Assembly: GCF_013375035.1 (NCBI RefSeq)
Contig: NZ_CP056032.1
Coordinates: 4,214,001-4,278,000, forward strand
Source of the DNA: Spirosoma sp. KUDC1026
Lineage (GTDB): Bacteria > Bacteroidota > Bacteroidia > Cytophagales > Spirosomataceae
Direction of reading: 5' to 3'
Length of the DNA stretch: 64,000 nucleotides
A model generated the notes under the pieces. That model was not told the DNA's origin, did not search any database, and worked only from the letters and a program-made list of their open reading frames with translations. Numbering within the stretch: position 1 is the first letter of the stretch; each line of letters starts with the position of its first letter. Position numbers and translations under genes: made by a program. Below, in pieces: positions 26,468-33,889 of this stretch.

Positions 26468-26920
26468 ATGATTGCAGTAATTCAGCGGGTTTCGCAGGCA
26501 TCGGTGACGATCGACGGTGTGGTCAAAGGACAGATTGAGCAGGGATTTATGGTGTTGCTGGGCGTCACGCACACCGATACGGAGGAGGACGTAACGTGGC
26601 TCAGCCGGAAGATCGTCGGGATGCGGGTTTTCAACGACGAAGCCGACAAAATGAACCTGGACCTGGCCGCTATTAACGGCAATATTCTGCTTATCAGTCA
26701 GTTTACGCTGCACGCCAGCACGAAGAAAGGAAACCGACCCAGCTTCATCGAAGCCGCCCGGCCCGAAGTAGCCATTCCGCTCTACGAAGCCATGATCGCC
26801 CAGTTGAGTGCTGATCTGAGCAAGCCTATTCAGACGGGCACGTTCGGAGCCGATATGAAAGTGGCCCTGTTGAACGACGGTCCCGTAACGATCATTATCG
26901 ATACCAAAAACCGAATCTAG
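26468..26920 (+). CDS. dtd: D-aminoacyl-tRNA deacylase
   Basis: DTD hydrolyses D-amino acids wrongly attached to tRNA, and also Gly-tRNA-Ala. The 150-aa protein starts with the family signature MIAVIQRVSQASVTIDG. It contains the two active-site motifs, SQFTL (about 77-81) and the cross-subunit Gly-cisPro motif in LLNDGPVTI (about 136-144). The intervening KKGNRPSFIEAA is also typical. The start codon is certain because nothing upstream is conserved. It is preceded by its own -7 box, so it is independent of rhaM. Confidence 0.96.
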   Translation: MIAVIQRVSQASVTIDGVVKGQIEQGFMVLLGVTHTDTEEDVTWLSRKIVGMRVFNDEADKMNLDLAAINGNILLISQFTLHASTKKGNRPSFIEAARPEVAIPLYEAMIAQLSADLSKPIQTGTFGADMKVALLNDGPVTIIIDTKNRI

Positions 26921-27069
26921 TTTCCCGTTTTTCTTACCAGACGATCAGTTTAGCTACGTAAAGAATAGTGCTAACAGACTATTCCGCCGGTCTGATCGTT
27001 CGATTTCTACCAGTTCCTTTGTTTTCACCGAACGCGGCACCCCATTTGCCGTAGGCATAACAATCGCCA

Positions 27070-27711
27070 ATGGACTTTTTACCACCCAGTCTAACTGCCT
27101 ATACCGAAGCGCATACCTCGCCCGAAAGCGATTTACTGCGCCAGTTGGACCGCGATACTCGTGCGCATATCATGGCCCCGCGCATGTTGTCGGGCCACCT
27201 GCAGGGACGTTTTCTAGCCATGATTTCCTGGATGATCCGGCCCCGTCGTGTTCTGGAGCTGGGTACCTACACCGGTTATTCGGCACTCTGTCTGGCCGAA
27301 GGACTCGCCGATGATGGCCGCCTGATCACCATCGACCAGAACGAAGAACTCGAAGAGTTTGCCCGATCTTACTGGGCTAAATCGCCCCAGAACGACCGGA
27401 TCGAGTTACGGATTGGCCCGGCTGCCGACATTATTCCGTCGCTGACCGATACGTTCGATCTGGTGTTTATCGACGCCGACAAACGAAACAATGCGCTGTA
27501 TTATGAGTTGGTTTTCGATAAACTCCGGCCCGGCGGTTTCCTGCTGATCGATAATGTGCTGTGGAGCGGTAAAGTAATTGAGCCCCTCAAAGCCAATGAC
27601 CAGGACACTACTAGTGTGCTTTCTTTCAACGAATTAGTACAACAGGACCCCCGCGTCGAGAATGTGCTGCTCCCCATCCGCGACGGTATTACGTTAGTTC
27701 GTAAACGGTAG
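27070..27711 (+). CDS. Class I SAM-dependent O-methyltransferase (methyltransferase family 3)
   Basis: A 213-aa cytosolic methyltransferase of the catechol/caffeoyl-CoA O-methyltransferase type. The SAM-binding motif I is VLELGTYTGYSALCLAEGL (about 58-76). Next come the acidic LITIDQNEE and FDLVFIDADKRNNALYYELV, which holds the metal-binding Asp and the lysine typical of the family. The substrate-closing LLIDNVLWSGKV carries the Asp-Asn metal ligands, and the protein ends with LPIRDGITLVRKR. The natural substrate of most bacterial members is unknown. The 150 bp upstream contain a nested hairpin (around 26939-27002) that could be either the dtd terminator or a leader structure. Confidence 0.92.
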   Translation: MDFLPPSLTAYTEAHTSPESDLLRQLDRDTRAHIMAPRMLSGHLQGRFLAMISWMIRPRRVLELGTYTGYSALCLAEGLADDGRLITIDQNEELEEFARSYWAKSPQNDRIELRIGPAADIIPSLTDTFDLVFIDADKRNNALYYELVFDKLRPGGFLLIDNVLWSGKVIEPLKANDQDTTSVLSFNELVQQDPRVENVLLPIRDGITLVRKR

Positions 27712-27742
27712 CAGAGCGTATCGAAATACCCATACGATAGAT

Positions 27743-27750
27743 TACCTTTG
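27743..27750 (+). promoter_or_regulatory. -7 box TACCTTTG four bases before the LysM transglycosylase gene
   Basis: A perfect TAnnTTTG box ends four bases before the ATG at 27755. No clear -33 TTG is present. The position implies a leaderless or very short-leader mRNA. Confidence 0.5.
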
Positions 27751-27754
27751 GCTT

Positions 27755-30157
27755 ATGCAAAAAACCTCGTACCCTTTATTGCTACTTTTTTTCCTGCTCG
27801 GTTTTGCCTCCCTGGCGCAAACTACACCGACGGTTCCGGAGCAGGTTACATTCGCGGATATCTCCGTTCGGCTGGACAACGACGCCCGGCGCCTGATTCA
27901 GCAGGATGTTAATGCCCTGCTGGCCAACCGGCAGTACTGGTCGGCCAAGCTCGATCGGGTAGCGCTTTATTTCCCCATGATCGAAACGATTATGCTGGAA
28001 GAAGGGGTGCCGGTCGATTTCAAGTATCTGGCCGTGCAGGAAAGCTCCCTCACGCCCGACGCCGTTTCGTCGTCGATGGCGGTGGGCTACTGGCAGTTCA
28101 AGCGGGAAACGGCTACGGACTACGGCCTGCGCGTGGATGATGTTGTCGACGAGCGGAAAAGCATTATTGCTTCCAGCCGGGCAGCCGCTAAATACTTCAA
28201 GAAAAGCAACACGCAGTTCAACAACTGGATTGCGTCGCTGTATTCGTATTATCTCGGGGCCAGCGGCATTACCCGCCTGATCCCCCCCGATTGGTCGTAT
28301 GCCCGTGAGGTTACGCTCGACGGCCGGACAGACCGGTATATCCTGCGTTTCTTCGCCCACAAAATTGCCGTCGAGAATGCGCTGAAGACCCACCAGGCCA
28401 GCAACACCTTTGCCCTGATCGAATACCCAGGTGGTGGCGGCAAAAGCTTCGGCGATATTGCCAGCGAACTGGGCGTTGACGAAAGTGAACTGCGCAAATA
28501 CAACCGCTGGGTCATTGGCGAGCTGGTACCTACCGACAAGGACTATGTTATGGCCATTCCGGTACCAAACAACCAGATCAACGACGTACGGCAGAAGATT
28601 GTCAACGTTCGCAGCAAGAAAGCGGCACAGGTCGTTCAAAACGACGTAGGCTTTCCGGTATTGCGCCGGGTAACGTCGACCAAGACGGGCAAAAACGATC
28701 CAGTCCTGTACGAAATCAACGGTCTGCCGGGTATTCAGGCTCAGGCGGGAGATAATGCGGGGTCGATGGCCCGCAAGGCAAAAATCAGCCTGTCGAGCTT
28801 TCTGCGCTACAACGACCTCGACCCGTCCGATCAGATCATCGTTGGGGATGTATATTACCTGGCTAAGAAACGGAAGAAAGCCCTGGTGCCCTTCCATACC
28901 GTCCGCGACGGCGAAACATCACGTAGCATTTCGCAGCGTTACGGTCTCCGGCTGAAAAAACTCCTGCGCTACAACCGCCTTGACCGAGTTCAGAAGCTGG
29001 TTACCGGACGGGTGATGTGGCTGCGCGAACGTCGGCCGGGCAACAAACCGGTTGAGGTGATCGATGCCCCAACGCTACCGGTTTACGATCAGACCCCAAC
29101 GCCCGCGGCTACGCGGCCCGTGGCCAGCAACAGTACCCCGGCTAACGCAGAGAATATTCCCCGCAATGCGTCGGAGCGGAAAGTCTACCAGCCCAAACTG
29201 GTGGGCGGTGGCGTAACACCCAGCGATGGAACAGCTCCCGGCGCCACAGCGCCTGCCCCCGAGCCAGTTCGTCCGGTATCAACGGCAGCACCCGTAGTCA
29301 CCACGCCCGTTCCGGCTCCCTCCTCGGTGAGTGGGTCGTCAAGCGGGTCACAGCGGGTTGTTATCGTGCGTACGCCAGAAACAACCACGTCGACTTCAAC
29401 CCCGGTTCCAGCACCAGCCGAAGAACGTACCGTGGCCAGCGCAGATACGAAGGCACCGGCTAAAACGCCAGCGTCCAAGCCAACGACGAGTCGGCGGGCC
29501 GCGCAAAAATCCGATCCGGATTACGAAGGCCCCCGTGAGCAGCAGGCCGATGGCTCGCTGACCTCCCCATCGACTCCGTCAGTCCGTTCGTCAACGCCAG
29601 CCGTTACCAAAGCAGACCGGCCAGCGACCGTAACGACCAAACCGACGGCGGAAGCAGAACCTACAACCGCCAGATCGGAAGCTGCTCCAGTGGGGGCTGC
29701 TCCAGCGAGAACAACGCCAACGAAGCCCGCTCCGGTTACGACCAAGCCTGTTTCGACCGAGCGGGCTATGACGCCGAGCAGCACGGGCACAATGAAGCAC
29801 AAGGTTGAGCCAGGTCAGACGTATTACAGCATCTCAAAGCAGTATGGTATAACGGTCGATGAACTCCGGGCCATGAACAACCTGGGCTCGTCGGACGTAC
29901 TGGTCGTTGGTAAAGAACTGACGGTGAAAGGTAGTCCAACGACTTCGGCTCCGGCCAGTAAGCCAGCAGCGGCTGCTCCTGCGAAAGAAAAAGAAACGCC
30001 CGCTACGGGCGAAACAACGTACCATACCGTTGCAAAAGGCGAAACGATGTTCCGAATTTCGAAAAATTACGGGGTCACCATCGAGCAGATCCAGACCTGG
30101 AACAACCTCACCACAACGGAAGTAAAAGTTGGTCAGAAGATCAAGATTGTGAAGTAA
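27755..30157 (+). CDS. MltD-like lytic transglycosylase with LysM repeats
   Basis: An 800-aa periplasmic murein enzyme. After a signal peptide (YPLLLLFFLLGFASLAQ), residues about 60-210 form the SLT/GH23 lysozyme-like domain. The likely catalytic Glu96 is in LAVQESSLTPDAVS, and MAVGYWQFKRETA and SLYSYYLGASG are family segments. At least three clear LysM modules follow: about 380-425 (FHTVRDGETSRSISQRYGL), 672-715 (HKVEPGQTYYSISKQYGITV) and 755-800 (YHTVAKGETMFRISKNYGVT). Two weaker ones lie between 215 and 370. A Pro/Thr/Ala-rich linker (about 430-665) separates the two groups and could span the peptidoglycan. It cuts glycan strands to form anhydro-muropeptides; the precise cell-cycle role is unknown. 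Confidence 0.93.
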   Translation: MQKTSYPLLLLFFLLGFASLAQTTPTVPEQVTFADISVRLDNDARRLIQQDVNALLANRQYWSAKLDRVALYFPMIETIMLEEGVPVDFKYLAVQESSLTPDAVSSSMAVGYWQFKRETATDYGLRVDDVVDERKSIIASSRAAAKYFKKSNTQFNNWIASLYSYYLGASGITRLIPPDWSYAREVTLDGRTDRYILRFFAHKIAVENALKTHQASNTFALIEYPGGGGKSFGDIASELGVDESELRKYNRWVIGELVPTDKDYVMAIPVPNNQINDVRQKIVNVRSKKAAQVVQNDVGFPVLRRVTSTKTGKNDPVLYEINGLPGIQAQAGDNAGSMARKAKISLSSFLRYNDLDPSDQIIVGDVYYLAKKRKKALVPFHTVRDGETSRSISQRYGLRLKKLLRYNRLDRVQKLVTGRVMWLRERRPGNKPVEVIDAPTLPVYDQTPTPAATRPVASNSTPANAENIPRNASERKVYQPKLVGGGVTPSDGTAPGATAPAPEPVRPVSTAAPVVTTPVPAPSSVSGSSSGSQRVVIVRTPETTTSTSTPVPAPAEERTVASADTKAPAKTPASKPTTSRRAAQKSDPDYEGPREQQADGSLTSPSTPSVRSSTPAVTKADRPATVTTKPTAEAEPTTARSEAAPVGAAPARTTPTKPAPVTTKPVSTERAMTPSSTGTMKHKVEPGQTYYSISKQYGITVDELRAMNNLGSSDVLVVGKELTVKGSPTTSAPASKPAAAAPAKEKETPATGETTYHTVAKGETMFRISKNYGVTIEQIQTWNNLTTTEVKVGQKIKIVK

Positions 30158-30183
30158 GTCAGCTTCCTGCTTCGCTGAGACAT

Positions 30184-30217
30184 GACGCGCCGATGCAACT
30201 ACTTGCATCGGCGCGTC
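30184..30217. repeat. Perfect 14-bp hairpin without a T-run
   Basis: GACGCGCCGATGCA (30184-30197) and TGCATCGGCGCGTC (30204-30217) pair perfectly around a 6-nt loop. There is no T tract on either side, so it is not a classical terminator. It may stabilise the 3' end of the upstream mRNA. Confidence 0.6.
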
Positions 30218-30274
30218 TGCGTTAAAGGCTGGTTCATGCACCATCTTTTGTCCCGATCTGCGTATCTTTACTGT

Positions 30275-30850
30275 ATGATTCTGCTTGACAATACTTGCAT
30301 CAGCGACGACATCGCCGAGAAATTTTTCGTCTGTAACCTCGACAAGTGCAAAGGAGCCTGCTGCGTTGAGGGCGACATGGGAGCTCCCCTCGAAGGCGAC
30401 GAACCGGCCATTCTTGATCGTATTTACGAAGACGTCAAACCGTATCTTTCGCCCGAAGGCATTCGCGTGATTGAGGAGCGGGGTGGTTACGAATCGGACG
30501 ATATGGGTGGCTACGTCACCACAACGGTGGGTGGACGCGAGTGCGTTTATGCCACCTGGGACGACCGGGGCATCCTGAAATGCGGTATCGAAGAAGCGTA
30601 TAACGACGGGAAAGTCGACTGGAAAAAACCCATTTCCTGTCACCTCTACCCCATCCGTATCACGAAATACGAGTCATTCCACGCGCTGAATTACGATCGC
30701 TGGCCCATTTGCAGTCCTGCCTGCGGCTTTGGCGAGCAACTGAACGTGCCGATCTATAAATTCGTCCGGGAAGCACTTATCCGGGCGTACGGCGAAGAAT
30801 GGTACGGGCGGCTGACAAAAGCCATTGAAGAAAAAGATCCTGCCGAGTAA
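30275..30850 (+). CDS. DUF3109 family cysteine-rich protein
   Basis: A 191-aa protein of the DUF3109 family, common in Bacteroidota. The cysteines are grouped as FVCNLDKCKGACCVEGDMG (near residues 19-36), ECVYATWDDRGILKCG, ISCHLYPIR and ICSPACGFG. This pattern resembles the CxxxCxxCC metal-binding proteins of the YkgJ type, so it probably binds zinc or an iron-sulphur cluster; that is an inference from cysteine spacing. The start MILLDNTCISDDIAEKF at 30275 is typical of the family, and a TATCTTTA box lies five bases upstream. The stop overlaps the next gene by one base (TAATG), so the two are translated together. Confidence 0.88.
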   Translation: MILLDNTCISDDIAEKFFVCNLDKCKGACCVEGDMGAPLEGDEPAILDRIYEDVKPYLSPEGIRVIEERGGYESDDMGGYVTTTVGGRECVYATWDDRGILKCGIEEAYNDGKVDWKKPISCHLYPIRITKYESFHALNYDRWPICSPACGFGEQLNVPIYKFVREALIRAYGEEWYGRLTKAIEEKDPAE

Positions 30851-31182
30851 TGGCCGAATCCCGCAACTATTTCGAAGAAGTATATGAAGTTGTCCGGCTG
30901 ATTCCTGCCGGACGCGTAACGACCTACGGTGCCATTGCCCGTTACCTGAGTTTGCGGGCGGGTGCCCGCATGGTAGGCTGGGCTATGAACGCATCGCATG
31001 GGCACGACGTACCGGCCCATCGGGTCATCAACAGCATCGGTGTCCTGTCAGGCAAGCATTTCTTCGGCGATCCGGACCGGATGCAGCAGTTGCTGGAAGC
31101 GGAAGGTGTTCGGGTAGAGAACGATCGGGTCACGGATTTTCAAAAAGTATTCTGGGACCCATCGGCCGAACTTTCGCTCTAG
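30850..31182 (+). CDS. MGMT-family alkyltransferase-like DNA-binding protein
   Basis: A 110-aa protein containing only the DNA-binding domain of O6-alkylguanine-DNA alkyltransferases: FFEEVYEVVRLIPAGRVTTY-like helix-turn-helix (about 8-26), YGAIARYLSLRAGARMVGWA, and VPAHRVINSIGVLSGK. The methyl-accepting Cys of the PCHRV motif is replaced by Ala (PAHRV, about 57), so it cannot act by direct methyl transfer. Relatives of this type (ATL proteins) recognise alkylated bases and recruit nucleotide excision repair, which is the likely role. It is coupled by a one-base overlap to the DUF3109 gene. Confidence 0.88.
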   Translation: MAESRNYFEEVYEVVRLIPAGRVTTYGAIARYLSLRAGARMVGWAMNASHGHDVPAHRVINSIGVLSGKHFFGDPDRMQQLLEAEGVRVENDRVTDFQKVFWDPSAELSL

Positions 31183-31190
31183 CACCGGGG

Positions 31191-31757
31191 CTACTTCAGT
31201 ACTTTCGTTATCTCGTTCAATTTCTCCATTTTCTGCACAAAGTCGCCCTTGAGCTGATTCCGGATGGCGGTCAGGTTGTCCAGCGTTTCCTGCAGACTGT
31301 CGGGCAAAATCTCTTCGAGTACTTCGCGGAAACGTTTGGCAAAGGTGGGGGATTTGCCGTTGGTCGAAATTGCAATTTTCAGATCCCCTTTCTTCACGAC
31401 CGAGCTCAGGTAAAAATCACAGAGGGCGGGTGTGTCTGCTACGTTCACCAGAATCCGGTGAGCTTTGCAATCCTGCTGCACCTGCTGGTTGACAGCTTTG
31501 TCGTTCGTGCCTGCAATAACCAGATCCTTGCCCGCAAGGTGATCAACCTGATACGGTTCCTGAAGCAGCGCCAGGTTGGGTGTCTGCGCGGCCAGGGCAC
31601 GGATGTCGTCACGGATGTCGGGAGCCACAAGCGTAATAGTAGCCTGTGGCGAGCTAGCCAGCAGAGCGGTTACTTTCTCCAGCCCGACATAACCACCACC
31701 CACAATAAGGGTGTGCAGTTGCTCGGCCTTAACGAAAATAGGGAACAGCGTATTCAT
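31191..31757 (-). CDS. Precorrin-2 dehydrogenase / sirohydrochlorin ferrochelatase (CysG N-terminal/Met8 type)
   Basis: A 188-aa NAD-dependent enzyme of sirohaem synthesis, equivalent to the N-terminal half of CysG. It opens TLFPIFVKAEQLHTLIVGGG and has the Rossmann motif VGGGYVGLEKVTALLAS (about 18-34). It then shows LVIAGTNDKAVNQQV, ILVNVADTPALCDFYLSSVV (with the family Asp) and IAISTNGKSPTFAKRFREVL. The start at 31757 was chosen because 47 residues of a longer open frame upstream are basic and unlike the family. A TACCTTCG box (31763-31770, - strand) lies close to the start. No uroporphyrinogen methyltransferase domain is fused, so that step must be encoded elsewhere. Confidence 0.9.
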   Translation of the reverse strand: MNTLFPIFVKAEQLHTLIVGGGYVGLEKVTALLASSPQATITLVAPDIRDDIRALAAQTPNLALLQEPYQVDHLAGKDLVIAGTNDKAVNQQVQQDCKAHRILVNVADTPALCDFYLSSVVKKGDLKIAISTNGKSPTFAKRFREVLEEILPDSLQETLDNLTAIRNQLKGDFVQKMEKLNEITKVLK

Positions 31758-31790
31758 ACCGACGAAGGTACAACTGAAAAAACGATAGAA

Positions 31791-31823
31791 ACAGAAAAGA
31801 GCTGCCCGATGAGCAGCTCTTTT
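31791..31823 (-). terminator. Terminator between the first barrel gene and the sirohaem gene
   Basis: AAAAGAGCTGC (31795-31805) pairs with GCAGCTCTTTT (31813-31823). On the - strand the stem ends in TTTTCTGTTTC, ending the gene at 31882-32769; the + strand also has a T-run. Confidence 0.75.
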
Positions 31824-31881
31824 TACTTGTGAAACAGGCTTACGTGCCTGCTTGCTACTAATACGTCTTTTTAGCTTTTTC

Positions 31882-32769
31882 CTAGAATTTAAAGCCAACG
31901 TTTACACTCACAATCCGGCGTTTCGTATTGTCGGTATCGTTGATCACGTCCGCGAAACCGTAGTGGTACCGGAAGTCCAGCATCAGCGGACCCGCATCGA
32001 AACCCAAATTTGCCAGCCCGTTAACCGTAGCGGCCCGGAAGTCGCGCGATTCGAAGTTGAAGGCATTGTTGTTTACGCCCAGCGGTGCGGCATATTCAGC
32101 CCCTACCGCCAGCCGTACGGCCGAAACACCCCGCTCCGATTCAGCCAGTTTCACGCCAATCAGTGCCGGTACGTGAATATATTTCTGGTCAACATTACCG
32201 ATCAGATCGCCAACGCTACCTGCCTGACCATCGCCGGGCTGATAAAAATCAGAACTTGACGTCAAATACTCAGCCCCGATTTGTCCGTACACGCGGCCAC
32301 CGCCCCGTACGAAGAAACCTAACTGATAGCCCAGCCGTCCCGATAGTTTGTTACCAGACACGTCTTCCCCTTCAAAACGGGTTGAGTTCGCCCCTGCATA
32401 GATACCAAACGCAAAGTTTTTATAGTTTTCCCGCCGTTCCTTACGCTCTTCTGCTTCGACACTGTTACGACCATCATCAAAACCCTGATCGTAGGCCTCG
32501 CTCAGGTCGCGTTCGTCGAACCGGCGACCGTAGTTGCGATCATTGCCCATTCGGTCTTCATATCGGTTATTGTACCGACGATACTCATCATCCCGCTCCC
32601 GGTATTCCCGCCGTTCTTCGAGACGCTCATCCCGGTACCGGTCGTTCCGCCGTTCATCCTGCCGCGAGTTGGTTCGATAGCGGTCATCGTAAGAGTTCTG
32701 CTGCGCCAGCACCAGGCTTGTACTGCACACACCCGTTAGCAACAGTGCTGTTTTAAATAGATTTTTCAT
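31882..32769 (-). CDS. Outer-membrane beta-barrel protein with Arg/Asp/Tyr-rich N-terminal region (paralogue 1)
   Basis: A 295-aa exported protein: signal peptide MKNLFKTALLLTGVCSTSLVLAQ, then about 90 residues rich in Arg, Asp, Glu and Tyr (for example RYRDERLEERREYRERDDEY). From residue 115 an eight-stranded-type barrel follows (FGIYAGANSTRFEGEDV, GYQLGFFVRGGGRVYGQIGA, VPALIGVKLAESERGVSAVR, FDAGPLMLDFRYHYGF) with a C-terminal aromatic strand (VSVNVGFKF). The barrel is of the PorT/OmpX-like porin-family type frequent in Bacteroidota. Two homologues stand directly behind it with different N-terminal extensions. Each has its own terminator. Function is unknown. Confidence 0.8.
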   Translation of the reverse strand: MKNLFKTALLLTGVCSTSLVLAQQNSYDDRYRTNSRQDERRNDRYRDERLEERREYRERDDEYRRYNNRYEDRMGNDRNYGRRFDERDLSEAYDQGFDDGRNSVEAEERKERRENYKNFAFGIYAGANSTRFEGEDVSGNKLSGRLGYQLGFFVRGGGRVYGQIGAEYLTSSSDFYQPGDGQAGSVGDLIGNVDQKYIHVPALIGVKLAESERGVSAVRLAVGAEYAAPLGVNNNAFNFESRDFRAATVNGLANLGFDAGPLMLDFRYHYGFADVINDTDNTKRRIVSVNVGFKF

Positions 32770-32865
32770 AACATATTGAGTTGTAAAATGACATAGTACT
32801 CATGATTACAACTGCCCAAAACAGTCTATTGTTTTTAAACGGTAAGACAGACCAAAAAAATAGGA

Positions 32866-32900
32866 TAAAAGAAAGCCCCTTCGTTGGAAGGGGCTTTCTT
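32866..32900 (-). terminator. Terminator of the second barrel gene
   Basis: AAGAAAGCCCCTT (32869-32881) pairs perfectly with AAGGGGCTTTCTT (32888-32900) around CGTTGG; on the - strand it runs into T residues. Confidence 0.85.
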
Positions 32901-32925
32901 AAATTCAATAAGTTATTGGCTTATT

Positions 32926-33762
32926 TTAGAAGCGGAAACCCACGTTCAGAGCCAGAATATTCCGGCGTGTGTCAGCACCAGCATCGAATACGTTTACGAA
33001 ACCGTGGTTGTAAACCGCATCTACGGTTACAGGTCCCAGATTGATACCGATACCAGCCAGACCGTTCAGAATCGTGCGATTCAGGTCATCGCGACCCAGA
33101 CCGAAGTTGTTATTTCCTACGGCTACCAGCGAGGCCAGTTCAGCACCAACTTGTACGCGCAGACCCAAGGCACTACCGATGCGAGCTCCCACATAGGCAG
33201 GGATAGCAATGAAGTGCTGGTCAATCCGTCCGCTCACCTGACTAACCGTCGTTCCCGATCCACCATTACGAATCAGGCTCGAGGTCGAATTCCGGTACTC
33301 CAGACCAATTTGTCCGAACACCGTACCACCTGTGCGGCCGTACAGACCAGCCTGCCAGCCCGCACGGAACGCGTCGTCAGGGATAGGTTCATTTACGAAC
33401 TGCGATAGGTTAGCACCTACGTAAACACCGAACTTACCTTCTTTACCCCAGGGTTTGTCGTCATCCTTGCGGTTTCTTCTGGTTTGGTTGTCGGTCGAGC
33501 TGTACTCGGTTGTTGTCGTCGTGGTTGCGTAAGCAGGGGTTCCGGCGGTATTGGTGTTATACCCGCTGGTCGTACTCGTGCCGTTATTGTCGGACGTGTT
33601 GGTTGGTGCTACGTACGTACCGTTAGTCATATTCGAACTGTCGGTCGTTACGGGCGAAGTCGTATACGTTGTGCTCGTGGTCGAGTACGTGTTGGTTGTC
33701 TGGGCGGTAGCCAGTCCAGCGCCCAGCAGGCATGCTGCCAGGAATGTAACCTGAGTTTTCAT
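32926..33762 (-). CDS. Outer-membrane beta-barrel protein with Thr/Ser/Tyr-rich N-terminal region (paralogue 2)
   Basis: A 278-aa relative of the genes on both sides. The signal peptide is MKTQVTFLAACLLGAGLATAQ. The next 75 residues are Thr/Ser/Asn/Tyr-rich low complexity (TTNTYSTTSTTYTTSPVTT, YATTTTTTEYSSTDNQ), then a short basic stretch RRNRKDDDK. The barrel begins KFGVYVGANLSQFVNEPIP and contains GLYGRTGGTVFGQIGLEYRN, IAIPAYVGARIGSALGLRVQ and NLGPVTVDAVYNHGF; the final strand is LALNVGFRF. The barrel is homologous to its neighbours but the N-terminal part is unrelated. A 10-mer, TTGAGTTGTA, lies upstream of both this gene and paralogue 1. Confidence 0.8.
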   Translation of the reverse strand: MKTQVTFLAACLLGAGLATAQTTNTYSTTSTTYTTSPVTTDSSNMTNGTYVAPTNTSDNNGTSTTSGYNTNTAGTPAYATTTTTTEYSSTDNQTRRNRKDDDKPWGKEGKFGVYVGANLSQFVNEPIPDDAFRAGWQAGLYGRTGGTVFGQIGLEYRNSTSSLIRNGGSGTTVSQVSGRIDQHFIAIPAYVGARIGSALGLRVQVGAELASLVAVGNNNFGLGRDDLNRTILNGLAGIGINLGPVTVDAVYNHGFVNVFDAGADTRRNILALNVGFRF

Positions 33763-33790
33763 TGCTTTCTAGTATAGCGTTGAGTTGTAC

Positions 33791-33818
33791 AAAAAAAAGG
33801 TGTAATCGAAATTACACC
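33791..33818 (-). terminator. Terminator of the third barrel gene
   Basis: On the - strand, GGTGTAAT-TTCG-ATTACACC (33818-33799) has a UUCG tetraloop and is followed by eight T (33798-33791). Confidence 0.92.
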
Positions 33819-33889
33819 CTCTTAACTGCCCCTGCGACAGGATTGTTTTTGACGATTCTAATTTTTCTTTCAGTATCGCCAAAATAATT

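Noticed and set aside
27782..28897. 371-codon open frame antisense to the LysM transglycosylase
   Set aside because: Mirror frame of a GC-rich gene; the + strand protein has clear domains and motifs.
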